Shown here one piece after another: positions 7,956 to 16,593 of a stretch of 64,000 nt of DNA. Location of the stretch: NCBI RefSeq assembly GCF_021728295.1, contig NZ_JAKJXE010000010.1:146539-210538 (forward strand). Direction: 5' to 3'. The stretch's first letter is position 1. Each line of letters begins with the position of its first letter. The notes below the pieces were generated by a model. It saw only the letters and a program-made list of their open reading frames with translations. It ran no database searches and was not told the origin of the DNA. This stretch comes from Pseudomonas petrae. Lineage in GTDB: Bacteria; Pseudomonadota; Gammaproteobacteria; Pseudomonadales; Pseudomonadaceae. The position numbers and the translations under genes are program-made.

Positions 7956-9581
7956 ATGACCCTGCAAAACCGCCTGGACAACCTGTACCCGCGCGCCGAC
8001 GAGATCCCTGAGCAGTTTCGCGCAGGACCCGCCATCGAGCAGCGCGATTACCTGGTCAACGGCGAACTGCACCAATGGCACGGGCCGTTGGCGCCGGTGT
8101 TGAGCCCGGTCTCGCTGAAGACCGATTCGGGCCTGGAGTCCGTGGTGCTGGGCAGCACGCCGCTGATGGACGCCGACACCGCCATGACCGCGCTGGACGC
8201 CGCCGTCAAAGCCTACGACCGGGGCCAGGGCGCCTGGCCGACGATGCGCGTCGCCGACCGCATTCATCACGTCGAGACCTTTCTCAAACTGATGCGCGAG
8301 CAGCGCGACGCCGTGGTCACGCTGCTGATGTGGGAAATCGGCAAGAACCTCAAGGATTCGCAGAAAGAATTCGACCGCACCTGCGATTACATCGTCGACA
8401 CCATCAACGCTCTCAAAGAACTCGACCGCCGTTCCAGCCGCTTCGAGCTGGAACAGGACACCCTCGGCCAGATTCGCCGCGTGCCCCTGGGCGTGACCCT
8501 GTGCATGGGCCCTTACAACTATCCGCTGAACGAGACCTTCACCACGCTGATTCCGGCCCTGATCATGGGCAATACCGTGGTGTTCAAACCGGCCAAGTTC
8601 GGCGTGCTGCTGATTCGTCCACTGCTGGAAGCGTTCCGCGACAGCTTCCCCGCCGGGGTCATCAACGTGATCTACGGCAGCGGCCGCGAAACGGTCAGTG
8701 CGCTGATGGCCAGCGGCAAGATCGACGTGTTCGCGTTCATCGGCACCAACAAGGCTGCCAGCGCCCTGAAAAAGCTCCACCCCAAGCCGCACCGTCTGCG
8801 CGCCGCGCTGGGTCTGGACGCGAAGAACCCGGGGATCGTGCTGCCGGATGTGAACCTGGACAACGCAGTGACGGAAGCCATTACCGGCTCGCTGTCGTTC
8901 AACGGGCAGCGTTGCACCGCCCTGAAGATTCTGTTCGTGCACGAAAACGTGGTCGGCAGTTTCCTCGAAAAGTTCGAGGAAAAACTCGCTCAGCTCAAAC
9001 CCGGCATGCCATGGGAACCGGGCGTCTCGCTGACGCCACTGCCGGAGCCGGGCAAGACCGACTACCTGCAAGGATTGGTGGACGATGCCGTGAGCAAGGG
9101 CGCCAAAGTGGTCAACGAAGGCGGCGGCACGACCCACGGGCAGTTCTTCTACCCGGCTGTGCTTTACCCGGTCACGCCGGACATGCGCGTTTATCACGAG
9201 GAACAGTTCGGGCCCGTGGTGCCGGTGGTGGCCTACCGCGATCTGGAAACGGTGATCGACTACGTGCTGGATTCCGATTTCGGCCAGCAGTTGAGCATTT
9301 TCGGCAACGACTCCAAGCAGGTCGGGCGTCTGGTCGATGCGTTCGCCAATCAGGTGGGGCGGATCAACATCAACGCGCAGTGCCAGCGCGGTCCTGACAG
9401 CTTCCCGTTTAACGGCCGCAAGAATTCCGCCGAGGGCACGTTGTCGGTGCACGATGCGTTGCGGGTGTTCTCGATCCGCACCCTGGTGGCGACCAAGTTC
9501 CAGGAGAGCAACAAGGCGCTGATCAGCGACATCATTCACAACCGTGAGTCGACGTTCCTGACCACTGATTACATTTTCTGA
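7956..9581 (+). CDS. gapN: NADP-dependent glyceraldehyde-3-phosphate dehydrogenase-like aldehyde dehydrogenase
   Basis: A 541-residue aldehyde dehydrogenase closely resembling the non-phosphorylating GapN type. It has MGPYNYPLNETF with the catalytic Asn, GNTVVFKPAKFG in the cofactor-binding region, and the nucleophile Cys320 in FNGQRCTALK. GapN oxidises glyceraldehyde-3-phosphate directly to 3-phosphoglycerate, yielding NADPH. The usual ELGGK motif carrying the general-base Glu reads instead ALGLDAKNPG, so the Glu is Ala with an Asp displaced by a two-residue insertion. The start is taken as ATG 7956, with GAGG upstream; a GTG at 7947 is an alternative. Monocistronic; a terminator follows. 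Confidence 0.82.
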   Translation: MTLQNRLDNLYPRADEIPEQFRAGPAIEQRDYLVNGELHQWHGPLAPVLSPVSLKTDSGLESVVLGSTPLMDADTAMTALDAAVKAYDRGQGAWPTMRVADRIHHVETFLKLMREQRDAVVTLLMWEIGKNLKDSQKEFDRTCDYIVDTINALKELDRRSSRFELEQDTLGQIRRVPLGVTLCMGPYNYPLNETFTTLIPALIMGNTVVFKPAKFGVLLIRPLLEAFRDSFPAGVINVIYGSGRETVSALMASGKIDVFAFIGTNKAASALKKLHPKPHRLRAALGLDAKNPGIVLPDVNLDNAVTEAITGSLSFNGQRCTALKILFVHENVVGSFLEKFEEKLAQLKPGMPWEPGVSLTPLPEPGKTDYLQGLVDDAVSKGAKVVNEGGGTTHGQFFYPAVLYPVTPDMRVYHEEQFGPVVPVVAYRDLETVIDYVLDSDFGQQLSIFGNDSKQVGRLVDAFANQVGRININAQCQRGPDSFPFNGRKNSAEGTLSVHDALRVFSIRTLVATKFQESNKALISDIIHNRESTFLTTDYIF

Positions 9582-9596
9582 TTCAATTGCTCGAAA

Positions 9597-9648
9597 TAGC
9601 CGCAGGCGTGTTGCACAGCTGATGCTGTTCAACCGGTTGCGGTTTTTT
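9597..9648 (+). terminator. Terminator after gapN
   Basis: AGCCGCA near 9598-9604 can pair with TGCGGTT just before a run of six T's at about 9642-9648; an inner CAACCGGTTG palindrome tightens the structure. Confidence 0.5.
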
Positions 9649-9968
9649 ATATCTGTACTTTAAAACCCGCCGCCACTGTATTCCCCGCGCTTTTTAATGC
9701 TGCAGCCGTTCCACTGTCTGGGATCATTTTGTAGGAAGGATTCTAGACTTCCGTAGGACCCCTCTCTTCCTGTCTTTGGTGGGTAGAGTTTTTATTCGTA
9801 GGGAATTAGCCTTGCCGCTTCCCGAATTCGATGAAAACTTCATCAGCCCATTCGCTGCTCACACTTGTTAAAACTTGACCGCTTGGGTCACGGACGTTCG
9901 GCTGATAAAAAGGCCCTGCAATCCAGATATTCCCCATTGTGACGTGTGGCATTTTCGACGGAGGAGTT
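9649..9968 (+). other. Non-coding leader/promoter region of the T6SS operon
   Basis: 320 bases without a credible gene. They contain a small hairpin (GGAAG 9734-9738 / CTTCC 9748-9752) surrounded by several GGA triplets, which might be read by Rsm-type regulators, and an AT-rich stretch near 9786-9806. No promoter could be assigned with confidence. A strong ribosome site GGAGGAG precedes tssB. Confidence 0.4.
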
Positions 9969-10472
9969 ATGGCTTCAAACAGCTTTCAAAATGAAGTGCC
10001 CAAAGCGCGGGTCAATATAAAACTCGATTTGCACACGGGCGGTGCGCAGAAAAAAGTCGAATTGCCGCTTAAATTGATGGTCCTCGGGGATTACAGCAAT
10101 GGCCGGGAAGACCGGCCCTTGTCCGAACGCACCAAGATCAATATCAATAAAAATAATATCGACAGTGTGCTGGCGGAATTTTCCCCTGCATTGACACTCA
10201 CGGTTGAAAACACGTTTGCCGACGACGGTTCCGATGCTTCAGTGGATTTGAATTTCGAAAAAATGAAAGACTTCGAGCCGGAACACGTGGCCAGACAAAT
10301 ACCTTCATTGCGCGCGCTGCTGGCGACCCGCAATCTGCTGCGCGATCTCAAATCAAACTTGCTCGACAACGCGACGTTCCGTCATGAACTTGAACGCATC
10401 GTAAAAGACGACACGCTGAGTGATGAGTTGCGCGCCGAACTGGCGATGCTCGCCGCACCCACAGAGCGTTAA
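9969..10472 (+). CDS. tssB: T6SS contractile sheath small subunit TssB
   Basis: A 167-residue TssB/VipA. The family signature VNIKLDLHTGG followed by KKVELPLKLMVLGDYSNG is present, then RTKININKNNID and ALTLTVENTF. TssB and TssC assemble the cytoplasmic sheath whose contraction drives the Hcp tube. The ATG at 9969 has GGAGGAG two bases upstream; an earlier in-frame GTG (9939) lacks such support. First gene of the T6SS locus and directly followed by tssC. Codon use is slightly AT-richer than in the middle of the operon. Confidence 0.95.
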   Translation: MASNSFQNEVPKARVNIKLDLHTGGAQKKVELPLKLMVLGDYSNGREDRPLSERTKININKNNIDSVLAEFSPALTLTVENTFADDGSDASVDLNFEKMKDFEPEHVARQIPSLRALLATRNLLRDLKSNLLDNATFRHELERIVKDDTLSDELRAELAMLAAPTER

Positions 10473-10503
10473 TCACTCGGGTTTCTGATAGCAGGTATCA
10501 AAT

Positions 10504-12042
10504 ATGTCCTCGAAACACTCTCCCGCAGTATCAGGCGGTGGCACCGTTTTGTCCGAAGAAAGCACCGGCGTCTATAGCACGCTGTTTTCAAAAATAAACC
10601 TCAACCCGGTTTCAGCCCTGGGCGACATCGAGGCGTTTCAGAACAATGAAGCGCTGTCGGAAATCTCCGCCGATGAGCGCGTGACCGCGGCGGTCAGCGT
10701 GTTCCTCAACCTGCTCAAGGGCTCGTCGCGCAAGGTCCAGCGCCTCGACAAAAACCTGCTCGACGAACACATCGCCTCGCTCGACGCGCAGATCAGCCGC
10801 CAGCTCGACGCCGTCATGCACCATCCGGAGTTCCAGCGGGTCGAGTCGACGTGGCGCGGGGTGAAGTCGCTGATCGATCAGACGGACTTCCGGCAGAACG
10901 TGCGCATCGAGTTGCTGGACATCAGCAAGGACCATCTGGTCCAGGATTTCGAAGATGCTCCCGAAATCGCCCAGAGCGGTCTGTATATGCACACCTATAC
11001 CCAGGAGTACGACACCCCCGGCGGAGAACCCATTGCCGCGGCTGTTTCCAATTACGAGTTTGACCGCAGTCCGCAAGATATCGCGCTGTTGCGCAATATA
11101 TCGAAGGTCGCGGCAGCAGCGCACATGCCGTTCATTGGTTCGGTGGGGCCGGCATTCTTCGGCAAGGACACCATGGAAGAAGTTGCCGCCATCAAAGACA
11201 TCGGCAATTATTTTGATCGCGCGGAATACATCAAGTGGAAGTCATTCCGCGACACCGACGATTCCCGTTATATCGGTTTGACCATGCCACGGGTGCTGGG
11301 ACGGTTGCCCTATGGCCCGGACACCATTCCGGTGCGCAGTTTCAATTATGTGGAAAGTGTCAAAGGCACCGATCACAGCAAATATCTGTGGACCAATGCG
11401 TCTTTTGCGTTTGCCGCAAACATGGTGAAGAGTTTTGTCACCAATGGCTGGTGTGTGCAAATTCGCGGGCCGCAATCCGGTGGTGCGGTGACGGATCTGC
11501 CGATTCATTTATATGACCTTGGTACGGGCAGTCAGGTGAAGATCCCCTCGGAAGTGATGATTCCGGAAACCCGGGAGTTTGAATTCGCTAACCTGGGGTT
11601 TATTCCGCTCTCGTATTACAAGAATCGCGACTACGCCTGTTTCTTTTCCGCCAACTCGACACAAAAGCCCGCGTTGTATGACACCGCCGATGCCACGGCC
11701 AACAGCCGGATCAACTCGCGGCTGCCTTATATCTTCCTGCTGTCGCGCATTGCGCATTATTTGAAATTGATTCAGCGCGAGAACATCGGCACCACCAAGG
11801 ACCGGCGTCTGCTGGAACTGGAACTGAATAAGTGGATCAGCGGGCTGGTCACCGAAATGACCGACCCGGGGGACGATTTGCAGGCCTCGCATCCGTTGCG
11901 CGACGCCCGGGTAACGGTGGAGGACATCGACGACAACCCCGGTTTCTTCCGCGTGAAGTTGTACGCCGTGCCGCATTTTCAGGTGGAAGGCATGGACGTG
12001 GACCTTTCGCTGGTTTCCCAGATGCCCAAAGCCAAAACCTGA
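10504..12042 (+). CDS. tssC: T6SS contractile sheath large subunit TssC
   Basis: A 512-residue TssC/VipB of normal length. Recognisable family segments are FLNLLKGSSRKVQRLDKNLLDEHIA in part, VESTWRGVKSLI, IALLRNISKVAAAAHMPFI, and FIPLSYYKNRDYACFFSANS. It forms the bulk of the sheath with TssB and carries the region recognised by ClpV-mediated recycling at the partner interface. It lies 31 bases after tssB and 23 bases before tssK, in a continuous + strand operon. Confidence 0.96.
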   Translation: MSSKHSPAVSGGGTVLSEESTGVYSTLFSKINLNPVSALGDIEAFQNNEALSEISADERVTAAVSVFLNLLKGSSRKVQRLDKNLLDEHIASLDAQISRQLDAVMHHPEFQRVESTWRGVKSLIDQTDFRQNVRIELLDISKDHLVQDFEDAPEIAQSGLYMHTYTQEYDTPGGEPIAAAVSNYEFDRSPQDIALLRNISKVAAAAHMPFIGSVGPAFFGKDTMEEVAAIKDIGNYFDRAEYIKWKSFRDTDDSRYIGLTMPRVLGRLPYGPDTIPVRSFNYVESVKGTDHSKYLWTNASFAFAANMVKSFVTNGWCVQIRGPQSGGAVTDLPIHLYDLGTGSQVKIPSEVMIPETREFEFANLGFIPLSYYKNRDYACFFSANSTQKPALYDTADATANSRINSRLPYIFLLSRIAHYLKLIQRENIGTTKDRRLLELELNKWISGLVTEMTDPGDDLQASHPLRDARVTVEDIDDNPGFFRVKLYAVPHFQVEGMDVDLSLVSQMPKAKT

Positions 12043-12065
12043 CGTCGGCCATAGGTGCGCACAAC

Positions 12066-13421
12066 ATGAAAATCGACCGACCTCTCTGGGCTGCCGGGGC
12101 GCTGTTGTCCCAGCAACAATTCCAGCAGCAAGCGCGCTGGGAAGCCTGGACAAACGAATGCATCGCTCATCTGTCGCGGGTTCACCCGTGGGGGGTGCAG
12201 ACGGCGACCTTTGATCTTGAGGCGCTGCGGCTGGGCAAACTCAAGGCGTCCGCCTTGCGCGTGCGGTTGCCGGACGGCACGCTGATCGACACCGACAGCG
12301 TTGATCGGCTGCCCGCCGCGCTGGCCCTCGAACAGATCCGGATCGAACCGGGGCAGGGCGCGACAGTGCTGTTGTGCCTGCCGCTGGAGCAGGCCAACGG
12401 CGGCAATTGCCTGTTCGAAGACGCCCGCGCCGACCGGCCCGTGCGTTACCGCCAGGATTGGCGCGAGGTGCAGGATCTCTACGGCGACGACCAACAGTCG
12501 ATCGGTGTACTCGAGCACATGCTCAGCCTGCGTCTTGCCAGCGATGACAACGCTAATTACCTGACCTGTCCCGTCGCCCGGCTGATGCGTGACGGGCAAG
12601 GCCGCGCGTGCCTGGACCAGGCGTTCGTGCCGCCGCTGTTGAGCTTTGCCGGGCACCCGGGTTTGCTGGTCCAACTCGACAATCTGCTGACCCAGCTGGC
12701 GTCCAAGCGTCAACGCTTGATGGGCATGCGCCGCGAGAGCAATCAGCGCATGGCCGACTTCGCCGTCGCCGATGTCTCGCTGTTCTGGCTGCTCAATGCG
12801 CTCAACACTTATCAGCCCGTGCTCGCCGATTTCAAGGCCAGCCCGGCGCGCCATCCCGAGCAGGTCTATCAGGAGCTGGTAAAGCTGGCGGGCGCTCTGC
12901 TGACGTTCTCCCTCGAACACGACGTTGACGCCATTCCGGCCTACCGCCACGAAGACCTGGAAACGGTGTTCCCGCCGCTGATGCAGATGATCTCGACGTT
13001 GCTTGAAGCCAGTCTGCCGTCGCGGGTGATTGCCCTGGAGCTGGAGCGGGTGATCCCGGGTCGCTGGCAAGTGACGTTCAACGACCCGCGTCTGCGTGAG
13101 GCGGATGCCGCTGACTTTTACCTGTCGGTGCGCTGCCGTGAGACCCCGGCGCAATTGCAGGCGCAGTTTCCACGGTTGTGCAAAGTCGGTACGCCGGACG
13201 ACGTTGATCAGTTGATCAATGCCGCGCTGGACGGCGTGCCGCTGCAGCCGCTGAGTCACGTGCCAGCGGCGATCCCGCTGCGGCTCGAGAACCAGTATTT
13301 CGCCCTCGATTTTGCCCATCCGAGCGGTCAGGCGGTACTCGCCGAAGGCGTCTGCGCGTTTTACGTGCCGGCGACGCTGCCGGACGTCAAGCTTGAGCTG
13401 TTTGCGGTGTTGCGCTCATGA
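12066..13421 (+). CDS. tssK: T6SS baseplate protein TssK
   Basis: A 451-residue TssK, starting MKIDRPLWAAGALLSQQQFQ as in the family; the open frame extends upstream to 11832 within tssC, but only the ATG at 12066 gives the proper N-terminus. TssK links the baseplate to the membrane complex through TssL/TssM, using its C-terminal shoulder and head domains. The stop overlaps tssL by ATGA (13418-13421), so the two are coupled. Confidence 0.92.
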   Translation: MKIDRPLWAAGALLSQQQFQQQARWEAWTNECIAHLSRVHPWGVQTATFDLEALRLGKLKASALRVRLPDGTLIDTDSVDRLPAALALEQIRIEPGQGATVLLCLPLEQANGGNCLFEDARADRPVRYRQDWREVQDLYGDDQQSIGVLEHMLSLRLASDDNANYLTCPVARLMRDGQGRACLDQAFVPPLLSFAGHPGLLVQLDNLLTQLASKRQRLMGMRRESNQRMADFAVADVSLFWLLNALNTYQPVLADFKASPARHPEQVYQELVKLAGALLTFSLEHDVDAIPAYRHEDLETVFPPLMQMISTLLEASLPSRVIALELERVIPGRWQVTFNDPRLREADAADFYLSVRCRETPAQLQAQFPRLCKVGTPDDVDQLINAALDGVPLQPLSHVPAAIPLRLENQYFALDFAHPSGQAVLAEGVCAFYVPATLPDVKLELFAVLRS

Positions 13422-14101
13422 GCCGGCCGATGAAAAGCCAAATGGCTCCCCGTTCCGTCGACGTCGACCAACTGCTGCAGGACAGTTACATGCTGGTGGT
13501 CGAGTTGCGCCATGGCGCGTCGGCTCCGGACAGCGACGCGCTCTGGAACCTGTGCACCCGGCAGGTGGTGGAGGTTCGCGATGCGCTGACGCAAGCCGGT
13601 GTCAGTCAGCGCAATGTCGATTTCATCAGCCACGCTCAATGCGCGCTGCTGGATGAAACCGTGCTCGCCCACGCCGATGCCAGTGCCCGCGCGAAATGGA
13701 CCCACGAACCGCTTCAGGCGCATTACTTCGGACGTCATCAGGCGGGGCAGTTTCTCTACGAAGAAATGCGTGAAGTGCTGCACGAGCCGTCTGCGGACCC
13801 GAGCGTGCTGAGGGTGTATCACCGCGTCCTGATGCTGGGCTTTCTTGGTCGCTACAAGGAGCCAGACCACCCCGAGCGGCAGCAGTTGATGGCCGAGTTG
13901 ACCGCCCGAGTCGCGCCGTTGACCCTGGATCAGCCGCTGCCGACGTGGATCGACGCCAGGGGGCGTCAGCCCTTGCCGGCATGGCTGCGCGCACCGTTGC
14001 TGCACCTGCTGGCGGCCGGTTTGCTGCTGGCGGGCATCTGGTGGTTGCTGGATTCTCATCTGGCGGCTCTGGTCGCCTCCCTTGTGACCGAGCGGGTGTG
14101 A
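13418..14101 (+). CDS. tssL: T6SS membrane-complex protein TssL (DotU/IcmH type, short)
   Basis: A 227-residue TssL. The cytoplasmic helical domain shows LLQDSYMLVVELRHG, CALLDETVLAH and VLRVYHRVLMLGFLGRYKE. One transmembrane helix lies near the C-terminus (LLHLLAAGLLLAGIWWLL, about 193-212), followed by a short periplasmic tail. There is no peptidoglycan-binding domain fused to it; the next gene supplies an OmpA-type domain, so anchoring to the cell wall is probably a two-protein task here. Start codon ATG overlaps tssK. Confidence 0.93.
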   Translation: MSRPMKSQMAPRSVDVDQLLQDSYMLVVELRHGASAPDSDALWNLCTRQVVEVRDALTQAGVSQRNVDFISHAQCALLDETVLAHADASARAKWTHEPLQAHYFGRHQAGQFLYEEMREVLHEPSADPSVLRVYHRVLMLGFLGRYKEPDHPERQQLMAELTARVAPLTLDQPLPTWIDARGRQPLPAWLRAPLLHLLAAGLLLAGIWWLLDSHLAALVASLVTERV

Positions 14102-14108
14102 CGCGCCC

Positions 14109-15896
14109 ATGACACTCAAGTTGATGCGCGCACTTGCCCTGTGGACGGGATGCCTGGCGCTGATGGTCATCAGCGTGTTGCCGCTGAGCCTGGTCGTTCA
14201 AGCTTCGGCCGCCTTTGGCGCCCTGACTCTGGTGACCGGGGGCTGGCTGCTGGCGGGTCGACGCTCGGTCCGTCTTGGTGGCTCTCTGGGGCTGGATGAG
14301 TTTCGAGCCTTGCCCGGCAGTAACTACCGCCTGCCCGTGGTGCTGGTGTGCGGGGAGGGATCGGCGGCGCTTTTTGCTGGCGATGCGGATGCCGACGTCG
14401 ATGCTGCAGAGCAACGTGCTGTGCGGACAACGGCGAGCGGGTGTTACGTCGGGGTGCCGAACATTGAACGATTGCCCGGTGTGGCCGCTGCGCTGCTGGC
14501 GGTCCGTCCGCAATGGCGTGCGCAGCTCAGCGTCATGTTCGTGCTCAATCCAGCCCAACACGCTGACAACGCGGTGCTGGCCGGCCAGATCCGTGCCCTG
14601 AGTCACCAGCTTTCGCTCATCCGCAGGCGTGCGCTGACGTTGCCGTTGTGGGTGGTGAGCTATCAGCCAGCGTCCCTGAATGGGTGCGATATTCGTGGGA
14701 CCGGCTTTAGCGGGGAAGAGGGCGGCTCCAGCACCGAATCCGTTTGGTTCAGTTGGGAAAATGGCGAGCCATCGGCGCGGGTACGAAACAACGGCACCTG
14801 CGTCAGCGTCGAGGACTGGCAAAGACAAAACGCCGCTGCTCTCACTGACCGCCTGCACATCGCCGTTCAAATGAACACCCACGCCGCCTGGCTGGCGCAG
14901 TACTTCGCGCCACACTTCGCGCGGATCGGCCGGCATCGCACGCCGTTGCCGGTGGCTTACGCGATCTGCCGCGTGCCTCGCTTGCCTGAACAGGTTCCGG
15001 GCAGCGTCTGGCAGCAGTCGATACAGGGGAAGACTGCGCTGGTGCCGACCCATTTGACGGGGGGCACGGGCGGTGTTTTACCGGTGCCGGATTCTTTACT
15101 TGAGCTGTTGCCCCGGCACACCGGCAACAGCGCTGCGAGGCGCGCCGCTGTCATCGGCATATGGCTGACGGCGTTCGCCGCCGTCGTCGCGATGTCGAGC
15201 TCGGCCCGGCAGAACACTTTGCTGATCCGTCAGGTCGGTGACGACCTGCGCCGCTACGCCTCGATCAACGAAACCGCCCGCGAGGATCAGCAGGCCGTGG
15301 CGCTGCGCGAAACGGCGTTGACCGTCCTGCACGACCACGCCCGGCGGCTGGATGACTACTACCGCTACGGCGAGCCTCGGTCGCTGGGCCTGGGCCTGTA
15401 CCGCGCCGAACAGCTGCGCATCAGGGTCTGGCACGCCATCGGCCGTTACCGGGCACCCACCGAGATGGCGCAGGCGCCCGGGCCGGTGCGTCTGGACACG
15501 CTGTCGCTGTTCAACATCGGCAGCGCCGAACTCAAGGCCGAGTCGACCCAGGTGCTGATCAACGCACTGGTCGGCATCAAGGCCAGACCCGGCTGGCTGA
15601 TCGTCGTCACCGGCCACACCGACGCCACCGGCAGCGCCGAGCAGAACCTGCGCCTGTCCCGCGACCGCGCCGCTTCGGTGCGCGACTGGATGCAACGCAT
15701 GGGCGGCATTCCCGGCAGTTGCTTTGCCGTGCAGGGCTATGGCGCCAGTCAGCCGATCGCCAGCAATGACACCGAACAAGGGCGCAGGGCCAACCGCCGC
15801 GTCGACATCCGTCTGGTGCCGGAAGAGGGGGCCTGCGGGTCGCTTTCTGCCGGGGCCGGACCGGCTACCCCCGTCGCATTTCGCGGCACTCGATAA
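14109..15896 (+). CDS. OmpA-domain T6SS protein (TagL-like peptidoglycan anchor), with REP-derived segment
   Basis: A 595-residue membrane protein. Two hydrophobic spans lie at the N-terminus (about 5-55), another at about 345-365, and a C-terminal OmpA peptidoglycan-binding domain carries GHTDATGSAEQNLRLS (from residue 502), then GYGASQPIASND and RRANRRVDI. It sits 7 bases after tssL and probably anchors the membrane complex to the cell wall. Residues 196-205 (RGTGFSGEEG) are encoded by a REP-like element at 14695-14719 with one mismatch to the genomic consensus, in frame and without disrupting the gene. The middle domain has no clear family assignment by eye. Confidence 0.85.
   Translation: MTLKLMRALALWTGCLALMVISVLPLSLVVQASAAFGALTLVTGGWLLAGRRSVRLGGSLGLDEFRALPGSNYRLPVVLVCGEGSAALFAGDADADVDAAEQRAVRTTASGCYVGVPNIERLPGVAAALLAVRPQWRAQLSVMFVLNPAQHADNAVLAGQIRALSHQLSLIRRRALTLPLWVVSYQPASLNGCDIRGTGFSGEEGGSSTESVWFSWENGEPSARVRNNGTCVSVEDWQRQNAAALTDRLHIAVQMNTHAAWLAQYFAPHFARIGRHRTPLPVAYAICRVPRLPEQVPGSVWQQSIQGKTALVPTHLTGGTGGVLPVPDSLLELLPRHTGNSAARRAAVIGIWLTAFAAVVAMSSSARQNTLLIRQVGDDLRRYASINETAREDQQAVALRETALTVLHDHARRLDDYYRYGEPRSLGLGLYRAEQLRIRVWHAIGRYRAPTEMAQAPGPVRLDTLSLFNIGSAELKAESTQVLINALVGIKARPGWLIVVTGHTDATGSAEQNLRLSRDRAASVRDWMQRMGGIPGSCFAVQGYGASQPIASNDTEQGRRANRRVDIRLVPEEGACGSLSAGAGPATPVAFRGTR
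14695..14721 (+). repeat. REP element inside the ompA-like coding sequence
   Basis: GTGGGACCGGCTTTAGCGGGG plus AAG matches the window's common REP core except for one C-to-G change, and is translated as part of the T6SS OmpA-like protein. Confidence 0.8.
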
Positions 15897-15915
15897 CCCA
15901 AGCAAGGAGTTTCAC

Positions 15916-16407
15916 ATGGCAATTCCCGTTTACCTCTGGCTCAAAGATGACGGCGGCGCTGACATCAAAGGCTCGGTCAACGTGCAGTCCCGGGAAGGCA
16001 GCGTCGAAGTGGTCGCCCAGGACCACAGCGTCTACATCCCCACCGACAACAACACCGGAAAATTGACCGGCGCCCGCGTCCACACGCCGTTCCTGTTCAC
16101 CAAGGAAATCGATGCCAGCAGCCCGTACCTGTACAAGGCGGTCGGCACCGGCCAGACCCTGAAAAGCGCCGAGTTCAAGTGGTACCGCATCGACGACGCC
16201 GGCCAGGAAGTCGAGTACTTCAACACCCTGCTGGAGAACGTCAAGGTCGTCCGCGTCGCGCCGAAAATGCACGACGTCAAAGACCCGGCCAAGGAGAAGT
16301 ACAACCACCTGGAGATGGTCGAGCTGCGCTACGAGAAGGTCACCTGGACCTACAAGGACGGCAACATCATCCACTCCGACTCGTGGAACGAACGACAGAC
16401 CGCCTGA
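15916..16407 (+). CDS. hcp: T6SS inner-tube protein Hcp (TssD)
   Basis: A 163-residue Hcp, beginning AIPVYLWLKDDGGADIKGSV, with GKLTGARVHTPFLFTKEIDASSPYL and the late MVELRYEKVTWTYKDG, all typical of the hexameric ring that stacks into the T6SS tube. AAGGAG precedes the ATG by about 7 bases, and an upstream open frame to 15724 overlaps the previous gene and is not used. A GC-rich stem-loop follows the stop and may help accumulate hcp mRNA over the downstream genes. Confidence 0.96.
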   Translation: MAIPVYLWLKDDGGADIKGSVNVQSREGSVEVVAQDHSVYIPTDNNTGKLTGARVHTPFLFTKEIDASSPYLYKAVGTGQTLKSAEFKWYRIDDAGQEVEYFNTLLENVKVVRVAPKMHDVKDPAKEKYNHLEMVELRYEKVTWTYKDGNIIHSDSWNERQTA

Positions 16408-16416
16408 CGCTGCAAG

Positions 16417-16447
16417 GCCGGCAGGCAGCTTTTGCGTGTCTGCCGGC
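16417..16447 (+). terminator. Stem-loop after hcp
   Basis: GCCGGCAG (16417-16424) pairs perfectly with CTGCCGGC (16440-16447) across a 15-base loop, 10 bases after the hcp stop. No T-run follows, so it may stabilise the hcp message or partly attenuate transcription into clpV. Confidence 0.5.
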
Positions 16448-16593
16448 TGCGGTGTGTTGGGTTGAGCGTCCGCGCGCGGGCGCTCCGCCAAGCACATCGG
16501 CACGGCACATTTCCCCAGAAAAAACAGCGAGGCGCCGACCGCTCAACGGTCTCGTCGCCGCTCCTTACTCCTTCCGTTCAAGGACGATGACCC

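Noticed and set aside
7728..9632. Very long minus-strand open frame opposite gapN (634 codons)
   Set aside because: It is the antisense shadow of a GC-rich gene with clear ALDH motifs on the + strand.
9786..9830. Sigma-54 promoter (GG-N10-GC at GGAATTAGCCTTGC) upstream of tssB
   Set aside because: Only the minimal GG/GC pair fits; the conserved TGGCAC part is missing, and no sigma-54 activator gene is in the locus.
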